From Voacanga thouarsii (taxonomy: Eukaryota > Streptophyta > Magnoliopsida > Gentianales > Apocynaceae), in the NCBI GenBank assembly GCA_026120185.1, contig JANUWF010001942.1, forward strand, positions 1,922,001 to 1,986,000: DNA of 64,000 bases, given 5' to 3'. The notes beneath the pieces were generated by a model. That model made no database searches. It was given only the letters and a program-made list of their open reading frames with translations, and was not told the DNA's origin. A program made the translations under genes and the position numbers. This document shows, in pieces, positions 1 through 10,742 of the stretch (its first letter is position 1; every line of letters begins with the position of its first letter).

Positions 1-330
1 AGGTATAAGTGTTTTTCCTCCCCTTGTGGACTACATCCCCATAAAACATCCAAGGTTTCCCTAACAAAATATACCCAACATGCATGGGATATACATCACA
101 TAACACTTCATCATGGTATCCGCACATGTTAGATTCAACCTTAGCTTGCTTGTTCACCTTTACTTCTCCACAATTATTCAACTAGTAAAGTTTGTAAGGA
201 CTAGGGTGTTTCTAGGTTTTTAACTCTAATTCCTCCACCAATGTAGTATTAATCAAATTTTTACAACTCCTCCCATCAATAAGCACACTATAGGTTTTTC
301 GTTGATAAGATACCTTGAAAAGAAGATATT
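1..330 (-). pseudogene. Gypsy aspartic protease remnant (G)
   Basis: On the minus strand a QRENIF-like lead-in is followed by a degraded active-site stretch (GRSCKN where this family has DGGSCTN), then TTLVEELEL and a block ending in LG-PW-like residues. These are the landmarks of the retropepsin domain of plant Gypsy elements whose protease reads like DVVP...LLGRPW. The segment needs at least one frameshift to read through, has stop codons, and runs off the left edge. It is a pseudogene; the family assignment rests on motif recognition by eye. Confidence 0.65.
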
Positions 331-551
331 TTCTCTTTGCATCTCATATCCTTTTTTACCTTCACAAGCATCCCTATATCTTCCTGCTACTCCAATCAAT
401 GAACAAATTGGCTCAATCACCATTCCTCCATTACTACCTATTCCAACCCCTCCAAGTTTCTCATTTCCCATATCTCTTGATTGATTAAGTAGAAGGATGA
501 CATGAGTGGTTTACTTTGGGTCTACTCTTCTTTGTGATTATTTCTCAACAT

Positions 552-1124
552 TCACATATATTTTTTTTCCGCCTTGTACCCTATAAAATCTCCTATGTGC
601 CAATTTGTTGGGTTAAGTAGCTTTGGTATGTCGATGGGTGAAATTTCTACTACTTTGAAACTTATCCTTCCTCCATTGTGGCTCATTAGGACAATTGTAA
701 AAGTAATGGCATTTTCTCCAACAATTAGAGCAATCATACTCCTTCTTTTGCACATACTCCTTTTTTTTGCACAACATTATTTGAGTAATTGTGCAATCTA
801 TCCTTTTGCTCTCTTTGGAGGTTCTCCCACAATAATTCCCTCACTCTCATAATCTATCCGCTCAATTCTTCCCTTTTCACACCCACCATTTCTATCTTTA
901 CTACTACTTTGCTTTTCATCACAATCATACAAGAATGCATAATCATCTTCATATTTCTCATAATCCCATTCCTCCTCATCATAGCTATCACATTCTCCTC
1001 TACTTGAGCATAACATTTCATAGAAATCACTTACATCACCTTGAACACTCATAGAAGATGAATCATATGAACTCTCATAAGCCATTTTTCTTTTTAAAGA
1101 GGAATTTTGAGTAGAAAAACACAC
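552..1124 (-). pseudogene. Gypsy gag remnant with CCHC zinc knuckle (G)
   Basis: An open stretch of about 108 codons (798-1124, plausible Met at 1085) encodes a very acidic, serine-rich N-terminal piece. Just downstream on the same strand, at 691-732, lies a zinc knuckle CSNCWRKCHYFYNC, which fits C-X2-C-X4-H-X4-C and is typical of retroviral-type nucleocapsid. The knuckle is in a different frame from the acidic stretch, and the large capsid domain expected between them is missing, so gag has an internal deletion plus frameshift. The knuckle would bind RNA during packaging in an intact element. Confidence 0.65.
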
Positions 1125-1318
1125 AAGAAAAGTTCCTCACTTCACTCCATAACATGTTTAGCACTCAATAAATGTCATTCAACCCTCGTGTTTATACTTT
1201 TCTTTAGCTTTTGCAATAATGAGCTCACCCTCTTACCTTTTTCAATCCACCCAAGTACTTCCCAAGCTTAAGGATAATTCAAAGAGAAACAAACTTTCTA
1301 GTGGCTACAAGAAAATTT

Positions 1319-1661
1319 TGTTGGGTATCTCACGCATATCATATATGGTGCAGTGGAAAATTAAAACAAGATACCAACCCAGGATCCGCATTTAAGTGGA
1401 AAACAAGACATAAAGATAACAAAGGTAACAACTTTTTACCTTTCTTTGATCGTGTGGAAAACAAAAATTTTCTTCTCCAAATCGAGACGCGATCCAGAAA
1501 TCCTCTTGATCAAACACCACGAGAGTTGAACGTCTAACCACTATAATCACAATGCGTGATTATCTCTAATAGAAATTCACATAGAGGATACACTCAAACG
1601 CTAAGATTTTCTGTGCTAGCAGAAACAAGATGGCGGTTACGGTTCTTCTTGTTTTAGGAAA

Positions 1662-1712
<51 letters not shown>

Positions 1713-3070
1713 GAAGTTGTTTTTGGAGAGTTGTATTTCGTGAATCGCTACTAGCTAGGGTTTCGTGTGTATCTAATAGATCAAACGAAAAATCACTGAA
1801 AATCTGAGAATTCTAAAACAATTAGAATTTCCTAATTATAATTGGAAACATCAAGTTCTCACAATTACAATTTAGATCATAAATTATAACTAATTATAAT
1901 TTATCCACAACAACTTCTCTTTCTTGCAACTAACCCTACTATGTTATCAAATAACATCTTGAGTATATAATCATCTATTGTGTGTGATCTATTAGGTTTC
2001 CCAGTCAATTGGTAGCGAATATGAATTAATTCAAACGTCTTTGAGATTAATAATCTATAATTAATTAGAATTAATCATATTAATTCTAATCAGGATTGGT
2101 TTATTAATTCATTAATTAATAAACCCATATTCCCAGATCATGAGTGGTATCTAGCAACACATCATGACCATCCAAGAGTCCAGGAAGTTAAGTGGCTTGA
2201 CATGAACCCTTCAATAACAAACTACAATGCAATTAATTCATTTCACCATACAATATCTCATTTGGTTTGGAGTACGGAATTAGTGCCAACTTCTTCCAGA
2301 ATTAATTTTGGCCTGAATACAATAGTACTTGTACCAGGAACCCACTACTTTAGATGTGTATCAATTGGAACTATTTCCAATGCACAATCGCTTTGGCCAA
2401 GGACTTCTCAAGTAGTATTTCCTACAAGTGGCCGTGAGATATTCACCCCTACTATTAGGAGTGGTGAATCCTTTATTGACCTTCTGAACTACTTTCATTT
2501 ACCTCACAATGTACCAAATATCCATCCCATAGGTAGCCCTCGATTTGGCTCCAGAGATTGGAATCAAAGTACAAAGCTCAGCAAATAAAGTACTTTGGAG
2601 ATCTCAAGTCTAAGGATACTTGCATGTTTGCTATATTGAGATTATATCACTAACACTAAATAGTTATCAATGTGATTATCTCATAGCTAGGTCATCCAAT
2701 GTCCTTGTTCCACTAACAAGCATCCACGTGTTAACATTGAGTATCTCAATACTTACGGATATGAGAACCACCGCCTGATCAAATCAAGAAGTCTAACAAA
2801 TGCTTGTCTTAACGCATTAATGATGTCCTGTCTCATTAATACTATGACTAGGGACTATTTAAGTACTAACACTATACAGCGTAGTGGGAATCTCATATCA
2901 TGATCTCTATCATAATTTCCTTAACATAATGTTGTACTAAGGACTTTATCTAACATTTATTTTACACAAAAGTAAACAAAAGAAACTGTGAGATAAATAA
3001 TATTTTTAATTAAAATAAAATGTGTTATATACAATGTACAAGTGATTACCTCTAGGGCATAACACTAACA
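1319..3070 (-). repeat. Copia A 3' LTR
   Basis: The plus strand reads TGTTGGG at 1319 and ends CTAACA at 3070, giving the standard TG...CA LTR ends when reversed. It is 1752 bp and aligns along its length with the LTRs of B at 21524 and 28800. The right border sits directly against the PPT. It contains a GA microsatellite at 1665-1709. Its only sizeable plus-strand reading frame (2202-2588) is antisense to the element and has no recognisable protein similarity. Confidence 0.85.
1665..1709. repeat. (GA)n microsatellite in LTR A
   Basis: About 22 GA dinucleotides form an uninterrupted tract inside LTR A, in the part near the element's 3' LTR end. B's LTRs lack it at the corresponding place, while the LTRs of C carry an independent GA tract, so the tract arose by local slippage. 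Confidence 0.9.
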
Positions 3071-3084
3071 AACTCCCACTTGCA
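3071..3084 (-). other. Polypurine tract of Copia A
   Basis: The plus strand ACTCCCACTTGC next to the LTR end reads GCAAGTGGGAGT on the minus strand. This purine-rich stretch immediately upstream of a 3' LTR primes plus-strand DNA synthesis. The same tract occurs at the LTR borders of B, C and L. Confidence 0.85.
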
Positions 3085-4400
3085 CTTGAGCCAATCATTC
3101 ATGTATCTAATACCGAATAACTCAACATGACAATCATGTTTCTTTTGGGATAGTGCTTTTGTAAGCGGGTCAACTATGTTCTCATATGTGGGAACTCTCT
3201 CTATCTTTATTTCCTTAGCTGCTTCAGAAGCAGCTATGTACTCAGCTTCTATCGTAGAGTTGGCAGTAGTATCTTGTTTGGAACACTTTCAACTTATTGC
3301 CCCACCGCACAGTGTAAATACGTAGCCAGATTGTGATTTGAAATCATCTTTGTCAAATTAAAAATTGGCATCAGTATACCCATTTATTTTCAAATCACCT
3401 TCTCCATATATTAAAAACACATCCTTAGTCCTTCATAAGTACTTAAGAATGTTCTTTTCAACCGCCTAATGACTCTCACCAGGGTCAGATTGGTATCTGC
3501 TTATCAAACTGAGAGCACAAAATACATCGGGCCTTGTATATATCATAGCGTACATGATAGATCCAACTGCCGAAACATATAGAATCTTACTCATGTGATC
3601 CCTTTCAACTTGTGTCTTGGGAGACATCGACTTTGAAAGGCTTACACCATGTGACATGGGTAAAAATCCCCTTTTGGATTGATCCATGCTAAACCTCTTT
3701 AGTACTTTATCTATGTATGTACACTACGAAAGACTTAGCAAGCTTTTAGATCTATCTCTATAGATCCTTATTCCGAGAATATATGTTATTTCTCCAAGGT
3801 CTTTCATGGAGAATTGTTTGGACAACCAAACTTTAACCATTTGCAGGACGGGTATATTATTTCCTATTAGCAATATGTCATCTATATACAACAATAAGAA
3901 AACGATTGCACTCCTACTAATCTTCTTGTATACACAAGGCTCATCCATGTTTTGAATGAAACCAAACTCTTTGATTGTTTTATCAAAACGGATATTCCAA
4001 CTTCTAGAAGCTTGCTTAAGTCCATAAATGGATCTTTGAAGATTGCACACTTTTGTGCTATTATTGGATGTGAAACTCTCAGGTTATGTCATATACACTT
4101 CCTTAGTCAGATTTCCATTTAGGAAAGCTATTTTCACATCTATTTTTCAAATCTCATAATCATAATGTGCAGCAATGTCTAGGAGTATCTTGATGGATTT
4201 TAACATGGCTACTGGCGAGAAGGTTTCGTTATAGTTAATACCATGTTGTTGACGATAACCCTTCACTACTAAATGTGCTTTATAGGTAACTACATTACCA
4301 TCCATGTCTGTTTTCTTCTTGAAAATCTATTTGCACCCAATAGGTTTAATTCTTTTGGGTGGATCAACCAAAGTCTATACTTAGTTGTCGTATATGAAAT
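3085..4400 (-). pseudogene. Copia A reverse transcriptase and RNase H remnant
   Basis: Minus-strand fragments give the Copia RT landmarks: the QMDVK-like block, KQASRSWN near 4000, and the catalytic box YIDD (FLLLYIDDILLIG) near 3885, followed by the MDQSKRGFLPMSHG and RPDV...SRYQSDPGE connection region. RNase H retains IEAEYIAASEA at about 3240 and the C-terminal DPLTKALSQ block near 3150. About 190 bp present in B (roughly 23573-23762), including the YCDNNGA box, are missing here at about 3210. Several stops separate the pieces. It is non-functional. Confidence 0.85.
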
Positions 4401-4419
4401 CTATCTCTGACTTAATAAC

Positions 4420-5561
4420 TTCAAGCCATTTGCCAGATTTTGAACTGTTAAGAACATCCTTGTAGGTAGTAGGCTCATCTTCATTTATGAGCAATACGTC
4501 ATTGTGGTTACTAAGGAGAAATCTATATCTCTCAGATGCCATACGTATCCTTCTAGATCTATAAGGATCTTATGCAGTAGAAGGTTCATCTATTCTCTCA
4601 ATAGATGTAGGATCAGACAGTTGATCCTTGTTTGTTTGATCTTCTTGAACTTCATTAAGTTCAATTTTACTCCCACTGTCCCCTTTGAGCATGTGCTCCT
4701 TCTCTAAGAAGATGGCATGCTTCGAAACAAATAATTTATTTTCGGAAGGGAAATGTAATATTCGAAAGATTCTTTTGGATATCCCACAAACAAACACTCG
4801 TCAAACTTACTATCAAGTTTGTTTGACTGTGGCATTTTGACAAAGGCTGGACAACCCCATACTCGCAAGTGAGATAGCTTTGGTTTCTTACTAAAGAACA
4901 TCTTAAATAGGGTAGAATCAACCATTTTTGTCGAAATTCTATTTAGTATATAAACAAAAGTTTCTAGTGCATGCCCCCAAAATGATTTTGGTAGGTCTGC
5001 AGAAGCTACCATGGTTCGTACCATGTCTAGAAGGGTTCGATTCCTTCTCTTAGATACACCGTTATGTTAAGGTGTATGTGGTGGAGTCCATTGAGATAAT
5101 ATCCTATTATCTCTAAGATAACTCATAAACTTTTGGCTCAAGTATTCTCCTCCTTGATCAGATCTTAGAGTCTTAATACTTTTGTCAAGTTGTTTCTCTA
5201 TTTCATTCTTGAAGCCGTTGAACTTTTCAAATGCCTCAGATTTGTATTTCATTAAATATAAATATTCGTATCATGAGAAATCATCGATAAAGGTTATGAA
5301 ATAGTTATAACCTCCTCTTACTTGTATTGTCATTGGGTCACATACATCATAATGTATGAGTTCTAATAACTCCTTGGCCTATTTCCCTTTTCCCGAAATA
5401 GGAGTTTTAGCCATTTTACCTAGTAAACAAGACTCGCATGTGCCATATGATTCAAAATCAAATGACCCTAAGTCACCAAGCTTGTGTAACTTAGAAACAC
5501 GATTTTCGTTTACATGGCCCAAATGACAATGCCATAAGTAAGAGGTGTTAGAATTATCCAT
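4420..5561 (-). pseudogene. Copia A integrase remnant
   Basis: The N-terminal zinc-binding block is intact (WHCHLGHV ... CESCLLGKM, 5379-5561). In the catalytic core the first Asp (HYDVC, near 5345) and second Asp (LRSDQGGEYL, near 5155) are present. The third acidic residue is changed: HNGVSKRRNRT near 5050 has Lys where copy B has Glu, and a stop precedes it. The C-terminal part contains WGCPAFVK and LFVGYPKES. Intact, the protein would insert element cDNA into the genome; this copy lacks a complete DDE triad. Confidence 0.85.
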
Positions 5562-6790
5562 TTTTGGTTTCTTATTATTTATATTGAGAACTAGATTATC
5601 AAAGTCTAGAAAATATAAACCATTACCAGAGTTACTGAACCATAATGAATATCATTCAATGAAAAAGAACAACATTTATTCTTAAATATCAAATGAAATC
5701 CATTTAAGTCTAAACATGCAACTGAGATAATGTTTTTCATTAAAACTGGTATATAATAATGGTTTTGTAGTTCTAGAATTAATTTCGAAGGCAGATTCAG
5801 CTTGTATGTCCCTATAGCAAGTGCAGCAATCTTTGTCCCTTTTACAGTTCATTGGTCCACGTCGCCTTTCTCTAGCCTTCTTCTACTCTTTAGTCCCTGC
5901 AAGATATTGCACAAATGAGATCCACATCCAGTATCTATTACCCATATCTCATTTCTAAAAATAGTATTTATCTCAATCATAAACATACCCGGAGTAGAAG
6001 AAGAAGTGCTTATAAGCTTCTCCTTCTACATCTTGTCCTTAATAGTCTCCAAGTAGACTTTGCAGTTGCGCCTCCAATGGCCCATCTACCCACAATGATT
6101 GCATGGGCCCTTGGTAGTTGCGTTCTTCTTCTTCACACCATCTTTAGGTTTCTTGGGATCCTTCTTCTTCTTTTGACCTTTCTTTTTAGAAGAGGATTCT
6201 ACGATTAAAACTGCATTAGAATCCTTTTTCATGGAGGACTCTGCAGTTTTGAGAAGATTGATAAACTCAGGAATGGTGGACTCAATCTTGTTCTTCTGAT
6301 AGTTAATCACAAATTGTGAGAAACTATTAGGCAAAAACTGTAGAATTAAGTCAACACTTAAGTCACGATCCATTGCAAACCCGAGAGATCCAAGCTTCTC
6401 TATTAAGCCTAGTATCTTTGGCCCATGAGTGGCCACAAAAGAACCCTCTGCCATTTTGCAATAGAATAGTTGCTTTGAGATCTCGTATCTCTTAGTTCTG
6501 ACTTAGGTATCAAACAGCTCTCGAAGATGTAGTATAATCGATTGAGCATCTATATGCTCGTGCTGTTTTTGCAACTCGAGAGTCATGGATGCCAGCATAA
6601 TATATGATGCTGTATCACTATTCTCCTTGTGGCTTTTGTGGACAGCATGCTCATCAGCATGAGTATCTAGCACGTAGAGTAACTTTTTCAATTTGAAAAT
6701 GATTCTCAAATTTCTATATCAGTCGAGATAGTTTGATTCGGTTAACTTGTTGTTTTCCAAGATGCTACAATGGTTTAGGTTTGTAGACAT
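5562..6790 (-). pseudogene. Copia A gag and protease remnant
   Basis: The gag Met is at 6790, followed by LTESNYLD, capsid-type helices and the block ending IPEFINLLKTAESSMK. A lysine-rich linker leads to a knuckle CNHCG-stop-MGHWRRNC near 6090, a CCHC motif interrupted by one stop codon. The protease follows with active site DTGCGSHLC near 5930. Compared with B, about 10 codons are missing after LYVLD. Multiple stops make this a pseudogene, but unlike B it retains the nucleocapsid module. Confidence 0.8.
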
Positions 6791-8290
6791 GATACAAGTG
6801 ACCTAGATGTAAAGATATAGAGGATTAGCTACTTGTATATGCACATGATATGTAAATAATTAGGACTTTAATTAAACGCATTTTATTCAAACCAATAGGC
6901 CCCACGTTGGAAGCTTTCCTAGTGGACCGGTATCCTAATTCCTCAAGAATAACCTTGGGTTTGCCCAACAAGTCACCGTTGAGTTAATTTGTAGGTATGC
7001 AATACCAATTACATCGTATGTAACTATCGGATCATTAGGTGATTAACAGCTTTTAATCTTAAGGCCTTTTGGGCTACCCTAACTTTTCCTCTAAATTTCT
7101 TTATGCTTGAGTTTGCCCAATCGAGATAAAGAATTTAGTTAAACCCGACCCATTAATTAGGAATTTAATTCCATGGCTTGAACAGGACCGATGTCAAGTA
7201 GGCTTGTGTTTGCCCAACAACCTAGTTTCAAAAAAGGACTCTCGTTCTTACTATATTAACGGAAGGAATTAGGTTTAATATTAATTGAGGGATTTGTTCC
7301 TTTTAGTGATTTCAATAAATGACATGCATATAAATCAATAAATCACATAATTGATAATCATGGTAAGAAAGCGATTACGTGGTATGGTTATGGACTTTAC
7401 CCTAAATTAATTTCTTTGAGTCATAAAAAAAATTAATATAGTTAACCCTATGCGTTCATGCATGATTTAAGTAGAATGTCTTACCTTCTCACCTTGTTTT
7501 GGTTGCCATCTCCAAAATAGAATAATTCTACTCCTATCTAACCTATGTAAACTAATTACATAATTTCCTAAAGAGAGAAAACTCGAGTTACATTTTAGGG
7601 GAGTTAGATGAGTAGAGAATTACATAAGAATTTTAGAGAAGGCAGGACACGCAGGCTCTATTTCATAAAAATCAAAACTGTAAAATGCATGAACATATAT
7701 AATTGGTTTTAGTCCATAACCATCCACCATGCCATTAATTATTCTTAAACGAAATAAACATATAATTTTTATTATTCCAAAATCACTATTTTGGAAAAAT
7801 AAAACAAATTCTAAAATCAATATTTAAAAAAAAATAAATTAATTTTAAAATTTTAAAATCATTATTTTGAAAAATAAAATTGTTTGTCTCAAAACTAATT
7901 TTCAAAACTAATTTTGAGAAAATGCTTTTAGGTCCCGTCTTTGGCAGCGAAAATGGCGGTCCTGCTAGCTGGTCAGCAGGCGGGGGTCAAGAGGGTAGTG
8001 CCCCTTTAGAAAATTTTTTATTTTACTGCCTCTTATCAAATGAGATTTTTCCTTTTCAAAATTCTATTCCAGGTATTTTTTTTAAATAGCTGGAACATCG
8101 TAAAGAGAGCAGAACCGGCGCTGGTTTGGAAGCCAGAGCGGGCGCCAACTGCATTCGGGTTTTAAGAAAAAGTTTCTTCCAGAAACGATTTTTGGACATT
8201 CGCGAAACAGCACGGAACTGGCGGCTATTTTTGAAAATTTTCCAGAAACAGTTTCTGGTGCCTTTTTCTTTTGCAGATTTTTAGTGAGAA
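6791..8290 (-). other. Copia A 5' leader (partial)
   Basis: The long untranslated leader between the lost 5' LTR and gag aligns with the leader of B (27062-28785). It contains a 287-bp block (7454-7740) almost identical to B, a minus-strand reading frame of 66 codons (7620-7820), and two copies (from about 8112 and 8215) of a tandem unit that B has three times. In Angela-type elements such leaders carry packaging and dimerisation signals; that role here is inference. Confidence 0.7.
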
Positions 8291-8365
8291 CAATTCTCAG
8301 CAGTATTTTCTATTTTGAAGCTCAAAATAACAACTAATTTGTTAGTTTAAACAAAATCAAAATAG

Positions 8366-8668
8366 AAAATTAGTAGAATTAACTCTAGATTTGAACTATG
8401 TAGAAAAACCTATCCTAATTATAGAATGTGCAGAGAAGGAGTTACGCCACAAGAAGATTCCCCTTGTTAAAATACTATGGACTTATCATCCGATCCATGA
8501 TCCTATGTAGGAATTAGAATATGAGATGTAGAAATTGTATCCAAACCTATTTGAACATAATTTATGTTTTAGGGATGAAATTTGTTTAAAGGGGAAGGGG
8601 GGGGGGAGAATTGTAATATCCATCCCTAGGGCTGAAAGAAAATGGGAAATAGAAAGCGATGAATATTT
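8366..8668 (+). mobile_element. Gypsy fragment E: chromodomain end, PPT and LTR start
   Basis: The plus strand reads VELTLDLNYVEKPILIIE, then KKIPLVKILW and a degenerate ATWE-like block with two stops, ending KLYPNLFE. This is the pattern of the chromodomain-like C-terminus of Tekay/Del integrases. It is followed at about 8591-8611 by a G-rich PPT and at 8612 by an LTR start (TGTAATATCCATCCC). The LTR stops after about 57 bp, at an inverted junction with F. The same LTR start occurs in reverse at 21480-21523, so E and F are of one family. Confidence 0.75.
8591..8611 (+). other. Polypurine tract of Gypsy E
   Basis: A G-rich run (GGGGAAGGGGGGGGGGAGAA) sits immediately before the TGTAAT LTR start, where a plus-strand primer is expected. 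Confidence 0.75.
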
Positions 8669-8980
8669 TTGTTTACAACTAACTCTAGCTTGGTGTTGGG
8701 ATAACCAATCCATTTCCAAGATAGCGTCGTAATCTGCTATAGGCAAATAGATAAGATCTCTTTTCAAAATCATTCCACTTTTGTCAATTTTATAATCGGG
8801 ATACACCCTAGCACTATCCAACTCTTTTCCTAATAGTGTATTGACAATCATCTTATATGGAACTTCTTCACTTGGTGATTCTAAATAGTAAGTAAAGGAT
8901 TGAGCAATAAAACAATGTGTAGAACTTGGATCTATCAATGTAGTAGCTTTTTTCCCAAATATAAACATTTTACCTCCCAC
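8669..8980 (-). pseudogene. Gypsy F protease
   Basis: The open minus-strand stretch reads TTLIDPSSTHCFIAQSF, VNTLLGKELDSARVY, DLIYLPIADYDAILEMDWLSQHQARV. This is the aspartic protease of Tekay/Del Gypsy elements; the active site is DPSS where a working enzyme has D-S/T/P-G, so the glycine is missing. The frame continues past the domain only by reading through the inverted LTR piece of E, so its last 60 or so residues are not protease. Confidence 0.8.
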
Positions 8981-10667
8981 TGTCGAGGCATTTATATCAG
9001 ATTTGTCCAGAGCTACTACTCAAGCTTTCACCTGAGGTTTAGGTCCTCCAGTTCTGGATGTAGACAGTAGTTGGCATGGTCCTCCCTTAGCTAGCCCTAG
9101 TTTGGGTCCAAGGTTATTTCTTTAAGTGTTCACCAATCCTGGTATCCTCATGGGATGTGTGTAATCAGCAATCTTATGGCCTTTTTCCCTGTAGTTATGG
9201 CATCATAGCACTAATCTGTCTATGATAGGTCCTCCTCCTCTTTTTTGCATTTTTCCTCTTGATCGCTAGCTGCCCCTTCCTGGTCTTTTGCGATCTGTAT
9301 GCTATCTTGCTGGGGTTCTCTATATTACCTTCTCTAAATCCTCCCATTTTATATGTGAGATAATTTCCATTGTTGCACTATAGGTGGGGGATGCCAAACC
9401 AATCAGCGATTACTTTTACTCTAGTGCAATCATTTCATAAAGTGTCGTATTCTATCAACCCCAACTTATACTAGCAATGGGCAGTACTTAGAAAGTCGAG
9501 TGAATTTTGCAGCATATTTCACTAATGTTTGTCTCTTCTGTTTAAAGTTCTGAAATTCATCCCCTTTTTTCTCGACTACCCAATGTGGAATAAATTCTTA
9601 TTTAAAAGCTTTAAGAAAATTCACCCAAGCCCATTCTTGTACTTCCCTCTTCCGAAGTAACAAGTCTTGTGCGATTCCCGATAATCTAACGGTCACAAAC
9701 TGTACGTTCCTCTAATTAGTATAGTTCAAAGCTGCAAATATATCCCCCACCTATTCTATCTAGGATTCAGTCTCCGATTCTTGTTCTAGTTTCCTATAAA
9801 ATTGAGGGGATAAAACTTCAAAATTCTTTCCAATGCTTGGTCTGTTTCAGTATTAGGGGGTTATCTTCTCTGGGTTAATATATCTACCACCTATTGCAAA
9901 ACATCCATCATTCATTACAGTATGTGCATGATCATAGTATCTAGCTGATTCTCTCTTTTATCTCAATTATTCTCTTCAACTAGCTCCTCTTGATTGCCTT
10001 AGGTATATCATGTTGGTTGCATTTGTAAACTCAAATCTTAACTTTTCTATCTTAAAGGAATAGATATGGGAATAAAGACTAAAGAAATAACTCACAGAAT
10101 ATACTTATATGAATATTTTTGCAAAGTTTTACATAATACTAAACAAGCTTATCTACACTAAGGACTATTTACAATGTCCTGCTCCCATTTAATCCCGTTA
10201 CTCATCGTTACTCTTAGATTATGAAGTTTGGGGTCCAGAATCTGAAGATACTATGTAATACTTAGGATTAATACATCCATAATCTACAAAGTCTTCTAGA
10301 TTAAGTACCTAATATAAATCTGGAATCAGGTACTGGTGTGAAATAGTCTTAGGGTTATACTCCAAGGAGAATTCCTCTTCTGATTTTACTAGCTCAGGTT
10401 CCTCATTTTCTAATTCTTCTTGCTTTACTTCTGGTTCTAAGGTTCTTGAGGGGTACTAGTCATTTAATATGTTGCTCAGGTAGCAAAGTACTTGTGCACC
10501 TTACCTGGCCCATGGAAGGTACGAAAATAACTAGGATTGGGGCCTATCTAGATCCTCCTAAGCGTCTTTAACTTAGGCAGTTGTGAGCTTTCCCATTTTT
10601 CCTATATACTCTTCCGGTCTTCTTTTTCTTCTAGGGGTTTCTTACCTTTCTCATTATCTCCTGCCAT
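8981..10667 (-). pseudogene. Gypsy F gag
   Basis: The likely Met is at 10667 (MAGDNEKGKK). An acidic N-terminal region (VKQEELENEEPELVKSEEE in a shifted frame near 10400) leads to capsid blocks near 9540-9620 that read WAWVNFLKAFK, FIPHWVVEKKGDEF and LVKYAAKFTRLSKYCP, the standard plant Gypsy gag signature. The zinc knuckle at 9161-9202 has Tyr in place of two cysteines (CHNYREKGHKIADY). Many stops and frame changes mark it as dead. Confidence 0.75.
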
Positions 10668-10729
10668 TCCTACACCAAGAAAAAGGTAAAAGAACACACA
10701 AATTAATTAGCTAAAATCAATAACTTATA

Positions 10730-10741
10730 GCTTTGATAGAA
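10730..10741 (-). other. Degenerate primer-binding site of Gypsy F
   Basis: Directly inside the LTR border the minus strand reads TTCTATCAAAGC, which matches the Met-initiator primer-site core TGGTATCAGAGC at 9 of 12 positions. The position is right for a PBS; the match alone is weak. Confidence 0.5.
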
Positions 10742-10742
10742 T

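Larger units (their letters stand above)
1..1318 (-). mobile_element. Ty3/Gypsy fragment G (gag and protease remnant)
   Basis: This is the left-edge piece of a Gypsy element read on the minus strand: gag start at the right, zinc knuckle in the middle, protease at the left edge, with RT and integrase presumably lying outside the window. The order and motifs are those of a Gypsy gag-pol, but frames are broken by stops and indels. Its protease resembles that of element D (30365-42655), so the two probably belong to one family. Copia A begins directly at its right border, so A either inserted into it or was joined to it. No LTR of G is visible. Confidence 0.75.
1319..8365 (-). mobile_element. Ty1/Copia element A (Angela-like), 5' LTR lost
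   Basis: Read on the minus strand the order is leader, gag, protease, integrase, RT, RNase H, PPT, 3' LTR, which is the Copia order (integrase before RT). The LTR start, TGTTAGTGTTATGCCCTAG on the minus strand, resembles the Angela/BARE group, as do the long LTR and long leader. The 5' LTR and primer site are missing: similarity to copy B stops near 8275-8290, and Gypsy E sequence is recognisable from about 8366. The coding part has stops, frameshifts and a large RNase H deletion, so A is inactive. Confidence 0.85.

Noticed and set aside
1665..1709. GA tract as a promoter element (GAGA site)
   Set aside because: The tract is absent from sister LTRs and varies greatly in length in C, so slippage is the simpler explanation.
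2202..2588. 128-codon plus-strand reading frame
   Set aside because: It lies wholly inside LTR A, antisense to the element, and has no recognisable domain; the corresponding region in the LTRs of B is interrupted.
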